NCBI GenBank assembly: GCA_023419055.1 | Contig: JAEZYO010000912.1 | Span: forward strand, 1-13,525 | DNA length: 13,525 nucleotides | Direction of reading: 5' to 3' | Origin: Pseudomonadota bacterium | GTDB lineage: Bacteria; Myxococcota; Polyangia; Polyangiales; Polyangiaceae | Shown here: positions 5,286 to 10,812 of the stretch, piece after piece | Numbering within the stretch: the stretch's first letter is position 1 | How the letters are laid out: every line of letters begins with the position of its first letter | The notes under the pieces: model-generated | Seen by the model: the letters and a program-made list of their open reading frames with translations, nothing else | Databases searched by the model: none | Told to the model about the DNA's origin: nothing | Program-made: the position numbers and the translations under genes

Positions 5286-8054
5286 GTGTGTGGCATTGCA
5301 GCAGTGGTGGGTTCGAGCTCGGATGAAGGCGCGCGACAGGTCACTTCCATGTTGGAGCGCATCGCTCACCGCGGACCCGACGGCGCCGGCGCCGTGCGCC
5401 TGGGGGGCGTGAGCCTCGGACACCGGCGCCTCGCCATCGTCGACGTGGAGAAGGGCTTTCAGCCGCTCCGCGCCTCCGACGGTCGAGCGGCCGCGGTCGT
5501 CAACGGCGAGATCTACAACCACCGAGACCTTCGGAAAGAGCTCGAGCGACGAGGCAGCTTCGCCTCCGAGTCCGACTCCGAGGTCGTGCTGCACGGGGCC
5601 GGGACGTCCGGAGAGGGCTTCGTGAAGGAGCTCGACGGAATGTTCGCGTTCGTGTTCAGCGACGGCAAGCGGGTGCTGGCGGCGCGCGATCCGCTCGGCA
5701 TCAAGCCGCTCTATCTCGGACGCCGAGCAGACGGCAGCGTCTGCTTCGCCTCGGAGTTCAAGGCGCTCGTCGATGGGTGCCAGGCGATCGAGAGCCTCCC
5801 GCCGGGGCACTTCTTCACCGCGGAGGCCGGGCCGGTCCGCTACTTTTCTCCGCGCTGGTCGATCCACGAGACCAGCGGTGAGCCCAAGCGAGCGGCCATT
5901 TTGGGGGCGCTCAGCCGAGCCGTCGAAAAGCGGCTGATGAGCGACGTCCCGGTCGGCGTCTTCCTCTCGGGGGGGCTCGACTCGAGCCTGGTGGCGGCCA
6001 TCGCGCGCAAGCACCTCCCGGGCCTGCACTCCTTCGCGGTCGGCGTGGAGGGCGCGCCGGATCTCGCCGCCGCGCGATCCGTGGCGAGCGAGCTCGGCAC
6101 GCGCCATCACGAAGTGGTGGTGGGGAGCAAGGACATCGAGACCACGCTGGCCAGCGTCATCTACCACCTCGAGTCGTACGACGCCGCGCTCGTTCGGAGC
6201 TCGGTGCCCTGCTACTTCCTGTCACGCACCGCGTCCGAGTTCGTGAAGGTGGTGCTGACGGGTGAAGGCGCCGACGAAGCCTTCGCGGGCTATTCCTATT
6301 TCAAAGACATCACCTCTCCGCAGGAGCTCCAGGCGGAGTGCGTGCGCCTGCTCGAGGGGCTGCACTCCATGAACTTGCAGCGGCTCGATCGCATGACGAT
6401 GGCGCACGGGCTCGAAGGGCGCGTTCCCTTCCTGGACGTGGAGTTCCTCGGTCTCGCCATGTCGCTCGATCCCAGCCTCAAGCTCCATTCCGCAGAGCGG
6501 CCGGAAAAGTGGCTGCTGCGACGGGCGTGTGAAGGCCTCTTGCCGCGAGAGATCCTCTGGCGGCAGAAGGCAGAGTTCTCCGCGGGCGCCGGGATCGAAA
6601 AGCTCCTCGTCGAGTACGCCGAGGGCGCGGTGAGCGATCGCGACTTTGGCAGGAGGCGCGAGCTCTTTCCGATCGATACGCCCCGCACCAAGGAGGAGCA
6701 GCTCTACCGACAGATCTTCGAGGCGGTGTTCCCGGGCGACAAGGTGCGCCACCTGGTGGCGCGCTGGCGACCCGCCGGTGAGCAAGAGGATCGGTCCGAG
6801 GAGGAGCAGGCGCTCACCGAGACCGGAGATCTCACCTACCGGCAGAGCGTCGCGCGTGGCTTCTACGGTCGCTTCAACGGCGGCCTGCACGGGAAGTACG
6901 ACAACGTTCGGGTCTGCTGGGAGGACCAGACGACGCTCTCCACGCTGCGGCCCCATTTGAAGGGGCTGCTCGAGAAGCGCGCGGAGCCGCTTCGGGTGCT
7001 CGATCTCGGGTGTGGAGCGGGGCAGGGGTTCGACCTCCTGACGAGCGTCCGCGGCGAGCGCGACGGCGCCTCGGACGGAAAGCGACCGGCGCTGCTCGAC
7101 AGTGAGCTCGCGCTCTACTTCGGCGTCGACCTCAGCTCCGCGATGGTCGAGCAAGGCAGCCGCAATTTCGAGGGCCACCCGCGCGTCCGCTTCGCCCAGG
7201 CCGATCTTCGAGAAGGCCTGAAGGCCGTGCGGAGTGAGGCGCCTTTCGACGTCTATCTGTCGACCTACGGCTCACTGTCGCACCTCGGCAGCGCCGATTT
7301 CGAGGGCTTGCTCGGCGACATCGCGGAGCACGGTCGGGACGGCTCGATCGTCGTGCTCGACCTGATTGGGCGTCACAGCCTGGAGTGGCCCGGTCACTGG
7401 GCGGGGGAAGAGGAGTCCGATCGGTACCGCGAGTACTCGATGAGCTATCTGTACGAACCGGGCGAGCGCGAGCACGTCGAGGCCGAGCGATTCCGAATCA
7501 GGTTCTGGACACGATTCGAGCTCGAGGAGGTCTGCGCGCGCCTGTCGACTCCTCGTTGTCGCCTCGAGCTCGAGCAGACGACGGATCGCTCCCTGTTCGT
7601 CGGCCGCCACGTGGACACCGCCGAGTACGGCACGCCGTTGCCGCCGCTTCGGGCTGCGGTCAATCGGCTGCATGAGCCGCACGTTCGAACCGATCTTTCG
7701 GAGCTCGAGGTGCCGAGCCTCGGCTTCCCGCGCTTTCCCGAGCAGGAGCGAGTGTTTTCGGAGCTCGCCTTCTGCTGGAACACCCTGATCGGCTTCGCGC
7801 AGAAGCGGCTCGAGGGCAAGCGCGTGGAGCTCTTGAGCTCCGAGCACTGGAACAGCTACCCGCCGGTGCTTCAAATGGCGCTGCTCCACTTCGACCGCGC
7901 CGTCGACGCGATGGGCTGGATGACCGTGGGTGAGCCTCGCGAGAACCTGCTCGAGCCGCACCTCGGCTACCTGCTGCGCAGCCTGGAGCGCGGATTGCAG
8001 CCCGGCCGAGGCTACGGTCACGGCCTGCTCGGGATTGTCCGGATCAGAAAATGA
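5286..8054 (+). CDS. Glutamine-dependent asparagine synthetase-like / SAM methyltransferase fusion
   Basis: 922 residues, against about 554 for E. coli AsnB. Residues 1-205 are a class II glutaminase: Cys2 nucleophile (MCGIAAVVG), HRRLAIVD, NGEIYNH and SDSEV are intact. Residues about 210-500 are the AsnB synthetase with PP-loop SGGLDSS at 228-234, VLTGEGADEAFAGY, EGRVPFLD and WRQKAEFSAGAG, so ATP-dependent amidation of a carboxylate is expected. An acidic linker (about 502-515) leads to a class I SAM methyltransferase, with motif I VLDLGCGAGQG at 571-581, Asp615 in YFGVDLS, and VRFAQADLREGL. Residues about 775-922 (VNRLHEPHVRTDLSEL, ELAFCWNTLIGF) match nothing I can name. The substrate may be aspartate or another small acid whose product is then methylated; this is inference. 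It is cytoplasmic, with no signal or membrane segment, and follows the LuxR gene by 14 bases. Confidence 0.9.
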   Translation: MCGIAAVVGSSSDEGARQVTSMLERIAHRGPDGAGAVRLGGVSLGHRRLAIVDVEKGFQPLRASDGRAAAVVNGEIYNHRDLRKELERRGSFASESDSEVVLHGAGTSGEGFVKELDGMFAFVFSDGKRVLAARDPLGIKPLYLGRRADGSVCFASEFKALVDGCQAIESLPPGHFFTAEAGPVRYFSPRWSIHETSGEPKRAAILGALSRAVEKRLMSDVPVGVFLSGGLDSSLVAAIARKHLPGLHSFAVGVEGAPDLAAARSVASELGTRHHEVVVGSKDIETTLASVIYHLESYDAALVRSSVPCYFLSRTASEFVKVVLTGEGADEAFAGYSYFKDITSPQELQAECVRLLEGLHSMNLQRLDRMTMAHGLEGRVPFLDVEFLGLAMSLDPSLKLHSAERPEKWLLRRACEGLLPREILWRQKAEFSAGAGIEKLLVEYAEGAVSDRDFGRRRELFPIDTPRTKEEQLYRQIFEAVFPGDKVRHLVARWRPAGEQEDRSEEEQALTETGDLTYRQSVARGFYGRFNGGLHGKYDNVRVCWEDQTTLSTLRPHLKGLLEKRAEPLRVLDLGCGAGQGFDLLTSVRGERDGASDGKRPALLDSELALYFGVDLSSAMVEQGSRNFEGHPRVRFAQADLREGLKAVRSEAPFDVYLSTYGSLSHLGSADFEGLLGDIAEHGRDGSIVVLDLIGRHSLEWPGHWAGEEESDRYREYSMSYLYEPGEREHVEAERFRIRFWTRFELEEVCARLSTPRCRLELEQTTDRSLFVGRHVDTAEYGTPLPPLRAAVNRLHEPHVRTDLSELEVPSLGFPRFPEQERVFSELAFCWNTLIGFAQKRLEGKRVELLSSEHWNSYPPVLQMALLHFDRAVDAMGWMTVGEPRENLLEPHLGYLLRSLERGLQPGRGYGHGLLGIVRIRK

Positions 8055-8059
8055 GGTGC

Positions 8060-8072
8060 CTCCGAAACGGAG
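8060..8072. terminator. Short hairpin between convergent genes
   Basis: CTCCG (8060-8064), loop AAA, CGGAG (8068-8072). It fills nearly all of the 18-bp gap between the convergent AsnB-methyltransferase and universal stress protein genes and could act in both directions. The stem has only five pairs and there is no T-run on either side, so evidence for termination is weak. Confidence 0.25.
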
Positions 8073-9041
8073 TCAGCCTTCGCCGCGCGCCTCTCGGTTC
8101 GAAGCGCGAGCGACCAGCGGAGTGTGCGGAGTCACCCTCGAACGGGCGGACTCCGCTTCGGGCGCCACGAGCAGCACCGAGCGATCCAGGCGGCAGAACA
8201 GGCGTTCGGCGAAGTACGAGCCCAAGGTTCCGCCCGCGTCGTCCCGGCCGAGCGTGACGGCGTCCGCCTGGAGCTCGAGCACGAGCTTCTCGATTTCCTC
8301 GAGGGCGTTGCCCTCGAGGAGGTGGGGCACCGAGCGAGGCCCGATCCGCGACGTCAAATGCAGGAGCGAGCGCCTGAGGTCCTCGCGGTCTTTCTCGAGG
8401 TAACGACGATACTGCGCGGGACGTAGGATGCTGTCGTACAGTCGATCGCGGGCGCGATCCGCCACGCACACGACGTGGAGCTCCGCGGATTCCAAGAGGG
8501 ACAGCCACGCCGCGGCGAGCACGACTTGCTCGTCGAGCGGCTCGCGCTCGGGCGCCGCACCCGAAAGGTGGACGACGGCGACGACGCGACCGCTCCGGGC
8601 GGTGGGCGGAGCACACAACCAGACTGGCACCTTGCTCACTCGCAAGAGATAGAGCGCCGCCGCGCCGGAAACCGACATTTGCCGCACATCTGCGGCCGTC
8701 GTCGCCTTGACGATCAGGGCGCTGTTCTGGTTTGCAGCGCAATCGAGCAGTGCTTTGCCGGGCGCACCTCTGCCGACGATGGCCTCGACGGGGACCGGGT
8801 GTTCGAGCGCCGCGAGCTCGCGGTGCAGCTGTTCTGCGCGCTCGGCCGCGGCAAACTCCGTCAAATGATCGACCCGCAAGCTCGGAAAGTGAAAGGGCAA
8901 GGACCCGGAGGCGGGCTCGATCGAATCGAAGGCGACCACGCGACCACCGAACGCCTCCGCGACGAGCAGCGACTTCTCGATGGCTTCCAGCGTATCCGGC
9001 CTTCCGTCGACATGAACGAGCACGTTGCTCCAAAGCTTCAT
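8073..9041 (-). CDS. Tandem-domain universal stress protein (UspE-like), degenerate ATP loops
   Basis: 322 residues with two UspA-type domains, about 1-150 and 152-296. Each opens with a beta strand and acidic or polar turn (MKLWSNVLVHVDG; GRVVAVVHLSGAA) and ends with the family's VPVWLCAP or RSVLLVAPE strand. The Gly-rich ATP-binding loop of UspA/MJ0577 proteins is absent in the first half (VKATTAADVRQMSVSGAAAL) and poor in the second (GRDDAGGTLGSYFAERL), so this is likely a non-nucleotide-binding, UspE-type member. I chose the ATG at 9041, preceded by GGAGAG at four bases; an ATG at 9053 is possible, and a longer frame to 9194 has an unlikely Arg-rich extension. It converges with the AsnB-fusion gene and is divergent to the second stress protein. 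Role in stress survival is by family only. Confidence 0.85.
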   Translation of the reverse strand: MKLWSNVLVHVDGRPDTLEAIEKSLLVAEAFGGRVVAFDSIEPASGSLPFHFPSLRVDHLTEFAAAERAEQLHRELAALEHPVPVEAIVGRGAPGKALLDCAANQNSALIVKATTAADVRQMSVSGAAALYLLRVSKVPVWLCAPPTARSGRVVAVVHLSGAAPEREPLDEQVVLAAAWLSLLESAELHVVCVADRARDRLYDSILRPAQYRRYLEKDREDLRRSLLHLTSRIGPRSVPHLLEGNALEEIEKLVLELQADAVTLGRDDAGGTLGSYFAERLFCRLDRSVLLVAPEAESARSRVTPHTPLVARASNREARGEG

Positions 9042-9111
9042 TGAACTCTCCATTTCTCTCTCGATGGTTTTGCCCCCCGTGGGCACGCTCTCCGAGCGAC
9101 GCGCTCGCGAG

Positions 9112-9141
9112 CTTTTCGGGCGCTCGCGGCGATCCGAAAAG
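9112..9141. repeat. Inverted repeat CTTTTCGG / CCGAAAAG
   Basis: Perfect 8-bp arms at 9112-9119 and 9134-9141 with a 14-base spacer, 71-100 bp upstream of the minus-strand stress protein start. The core TTTTCG / CGAAAA recurs in the inverted repeat at 10674-10696. One 8-bp inverted repeat in a region this size is expected by chance, so significance depends on the recurrence. Confidence 0.35.
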
Positions 9142-9267
9142 GCCGCGGAAGCAGCGAATGGGGCCTGTCGCGGACGGCGCACTGCCTCAGGCAAGCTCTA
9201 TCCCGGCGCCGGAAAAGAGCGCCCTCCTCGCATGGCGGCGCGTTTGGTCGGTGCCTACGTCATGGCC

Positions 9268-9319
9268 CGTTGCGGATCAGTCGCGAGTGTTCAGAAAGAA
9301 CGATTCGCGAGCCGCAACG
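9268..9319. other. Nested dyad, candidate structured RNA element or operator
   Basis: Three collinear inverted pairs nest in 52 bases: CGTTGCGG (9268-9275) with CCGCAACG (9312-9319), TCGCGA (9281-9286) with TCGCGA (9305-9310), and GTTC (9289-9292) with GAAC (9298-9301), closing a loop AGAAA. Small internal loops separate the stems (ATCAG opposite G; GT opposite GAT), giving 18 base pairs in total. There is no T-run on either side, so it is not a standard terminator. It could be a 5' leader structure, a small RNA, or DNA bound by a regulator of the two divergent stress genes. Confidence 0.5.
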
Positions 9320-9555
9320 AGTCAACCAACCATAGTGCGGATGAGCCTAGCCTCCGTGCGCGCAAAGTCAACCGAGCATTTGCATGAGACGATGACAGCG
9401 CTCCCCGCGTTTCGCGCGCGGGAATAGGCGCCGAGATCGACGGTTCTCGATATGCCGGGTTCTCTCACTGCGAAAGGCGGGAAGGTGCGGTCAGCCAACG
9501 AGGCCCGCTTGCCGTCCTTCCCGAGCGTCCGCGCATGGACGACCACGTGGCCTCC

Positions 9556-9560
9556 GGAGA
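9556..9560 (+). promoter_or_regulatory. Ribosome-binding site for the plus-strand stress protein
   Basis: GGAGA six bases before the ATG at 9567 supports that start; a second ATG follows directly at 9570. The surrounding CTCCGGAG is palindromic, so it also creates a ribosome-binding-like site on the minus strand, which explains a spurious small reading frame there. Confidence 0.55.
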
Positions 9561-9566
9561 AACAAC

Positions 9567-10460
9567 ATGATGACCCAGTCCGCCGTTCCGCGGTCGACCA
9601 GGCGCACCGTTCTCTGCGCGACCGACCTGAGCTTCCGCTGCGATCGCGCGCTCGAGCGCGCTCTCCTGATCGCTCGCCAGTGGGACGCCAAGCTCGTGCT
9701 CCTGACCGTCGTCGACTCGCCGAACGAGAGCGCGGGACGTGGTTATCCCTGGTGCCTCACGTCTTTAGAGGCCCGGCGCGAAGCGGAGCAAAGGCTACGC
9801 CGCGAAGTCGTGGCAAGCGACGTAGATGTGTCGTTTCGAGTCGGCGAGGGCTCCGTCGCCCCGGCGATCGTGCACGCCGCCGACGAGGAGCGGTGCGATC
9901 TCGTCGTTCTCGGCGTCTCGAAGAGCGGAGCGTTCCGGCGGCTCTTCCTGGGCTCTACCGTCGACTCGCTCGTGCGGCGCTCCCCGATTCCGGTCCTCGT
10001 CGTTCAGAACCGCGCGCGCGGTCCCTATGGCAGCATCGTCGTCCCGAGTGATTTTCAGGCGCCGTCCCGCCGCGCGCTCGAGACCGCGGCTGACTTCTTC
10101 CCTTCCGTGCAACTCTCGCTGTTTCATGCCTTCCACATCCCGTACTCGGGGATCGCAGACGTGCCTCTGCAGAAGGCCGAGGTCAGGAGACGCGACGAGA
10201 TCTTGGCCGCGCATCGGACGTTCATCGGAGAGAGCTCACTCGGCTCGGACGTCGCCAGGAAGATCCGCCCCGTCATCAAGTACGGGCCGCCCGCGCCGCT
10301 CTTGAGTCGGTACGTGGCCGAGGAGGGCGTGGACCTCGTCGCGCTGGCGACCCATGCTCGTCCCCCCTTGCTCGATTTCGCGCTCTCCGGCGTCGCACAG
10401 AGTATCCTGGAGGAGGTGAGGACCGACGTGGTGGTGGTGAGCGAGGGCGCCCGGACCTGA
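9567..10460 (+). CDS. Tandem-domain universal stress protein
   Basis: 297 residues with two UspA-type domains, about 13-148 and 153-292. Domain 1 opens with RTVLCATDLSFRCDRALERA and ends with GVSKSGAFRRLFLGST (116-131) followed by IPVLVVQ. That segment matches the UspA/MJ0577 nucleotide loop (GxxGxSG...GS) except that the second Gly is Lys119, so ATP binding is possible but altered. Domain 2 opens with YGSIVVPSDFQAPSRRALET and ends with ATHARPPLLDFALSGVAQSI and TDVVVV; it lacks the full Gly loop. The ATG at 9567 follows GGAGA at six bases. It is divergent to the other stress protein and upstream of a sensor kinase in the same orientation, with a 352-bp gap that makes co-transcription uncertain. 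It is cytoplasmic; the precise function is not inferable. Confidence 0.9.
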   Translation: MMTQSAVPRSTRRTVLCATDLSFRCDRALERALLIARQWDAKLVLLTVVDSPNESAGRGYPWCLTSLEARREAEQRLRREVVASDVDVSFRVGEGSVAPAIVHAADEERCDLVVLGVSKSGAFRRLFLGSTVDSLVRRSPIPVLVVQNRARGPYGSIVVPSDFQAPSRRALETAADFFPSVQLSLFHAFHIPYSGIADVPLQKAEVRRRDEILAAHRTFIGESSLGSDVARKIRPVIKYGPPAPLLSRYVAEEGVDLVALATHARPPLLDFALSGVAQSILEEVRTDVVVVSEGART

Positions 10461-10522
10461 CGGCTCGAACCGCGCTCGTGCGGCCCACTCGAATGCGGCA
10501 AGCATTGATTTCGTCGAGCCGC
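10461..10522 (+). other. Possible branched 3' UTR structure after the stress-protein gene
   Basis: CGGCTCGA (10461-10468), the bases right after the stop codon, pairs with TCGAGCCG (10515-10522). Inside lie two more hairpins, CCGC/GCGG (10470-10473 / 10480-10483) and AATGC/GCATT (10492-10496 / 10503-10507), giving a potential three-way junction. It may help end transcription or protect the transcript. The individual stems are short enough to arise by chance. Confidence 0.3.
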
Positions 10523-10673
10523 CGCGCGACCCCCCGGGGCCTCGCGGGTGCTGCCGGCAGGAGGCAGCCCGCCCGCGGCGCTTTCGTTGCGAGCCGCCCG
10601 GTCACCGGCAGCGGGTATCCTTTTGCCGGCGCGAGGCAATTCGTCGCGCGCTGATCGCGAGGAACGTACCTGA

Positions 10674-10696
10674 CGCGAAAAGCCGAGTTTTTCGCG
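10674..10696. repeat. Inverted repeat CGCGAAAA / TTTTCGCG
   Basis: Perfect 8-bp arms at 10674-10681 and 10689-10696 with a 7-base spacer GCCGAGT; TTTTCGC recurs at 10711-10717, 22 bp after the second arm. It lies upstream of every candidate kinase start (from 6 bp before the ATG at 10702 to 117 bp before the ATG at 10813). It could be an operator; as an RNA hairpin it lacks a trailing T-run. Confidence 0.4.
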
Positions 10697-10730
10697 AGTA
10701 AATGGACCCCTTTTCGCAACGGAGGGCCGT

Positions 10731-10745
10731 GTGGCAGCTTGCCAC
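10731..10745. promoter_or_regulatory. Palindrome GTGGCA-GCT-TGCCAC
   Basis: A perfect 6-bp-arm palindrome with a 3-base centre, shortly after GGAGGG at 10721-10726 and overlapping the possible GTG start at 10729. If translation begins at 10813 it would lie in the leader and might be an operator or a small hairpin. Evidence is limited to its symmetry. Confidence 0.3.
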
Positions 10746-10812
10746 GCCGCTCGGGGACCAATACCTGGGAGTGGTCGCACCGGAACGCGTGCCCCGCGGC
10801 CCGAAGTGGCGT

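Larger units (their letters stand above)
9042..9566. other. 525-bp divergent intergenic region between two stress-protein genes
   Basis: No convincing gene is present. The region should hold promoters for both universal stress protein genes. It contains an 8-bp inverted repeat (9112-9119 / 9134-9141), an 11-base palindrome TGCCTCAGGCA (9183-9193), a nested dyad (9268-9319), a direct repeat AGTCAACC (9320-9327 and 9366-9373), and a hairpin CCCGCG/CGCGGG (9404-9409 / 9417-9422). Two short open frames here (9025-9387 plus and 9322-9546 minus) do not look like proteins. I recognised no standard promoter. Confidence 0.5.
10461..10812. other. Intergenic or leader region before the sensor kinase
   Basis: About 350 bases with no convincing complete gene, although its last 111 bases are open in the kinase frame and could be the kinase N-terminus. 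The region is dense in potential hairpins: a branched fold right after the stress-protein stop (10461-10522), GCTGCC/GGCAGC (10551-10556 / 10564-10569), CCGGCA/TGCCGG near 10602-10629, CGCGAAAA/TTTTCGCG (10674-10696) and GTGGCA/TGCCAC (10731-10745). High GC makes some of these chance events. No known riboswitch class was recognised and none of the hairpins has a T-tail. Confidence 0.4.

Noticed and set aside
5034..6167. Long minus-strand open frame of 377 codons
   Set aside because: It lies opposite the LuxR and AsnB genes, is Arg/Ala/Glu-rich without any domain, and is a typical antisense shadow in GC-rich DNA.
8629..8645. TGGCAC...TTGC resembling a sigma-54 promoter
   Set aside because: The spacing between the two halves is too short and it lies inside the stress-protein coding region.
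8044..9033. Minus-strand open frame of 329 codons
   Set aside because: It overlaps the universal stress protein in another frame on the same strand and is extremely Arg/Ala-rich; the 8073-9041 frame has clear Usp domains.
9322..9546. Minus-strand 74-residue frame with GGAGG four bases before a GTG
   Set aside because: The ribosome-binding-like site is the other strand of a CTCCGGAG palindrome that serves the real gene at 9567, and the peptide has no protein-like features. Not fully excluded.
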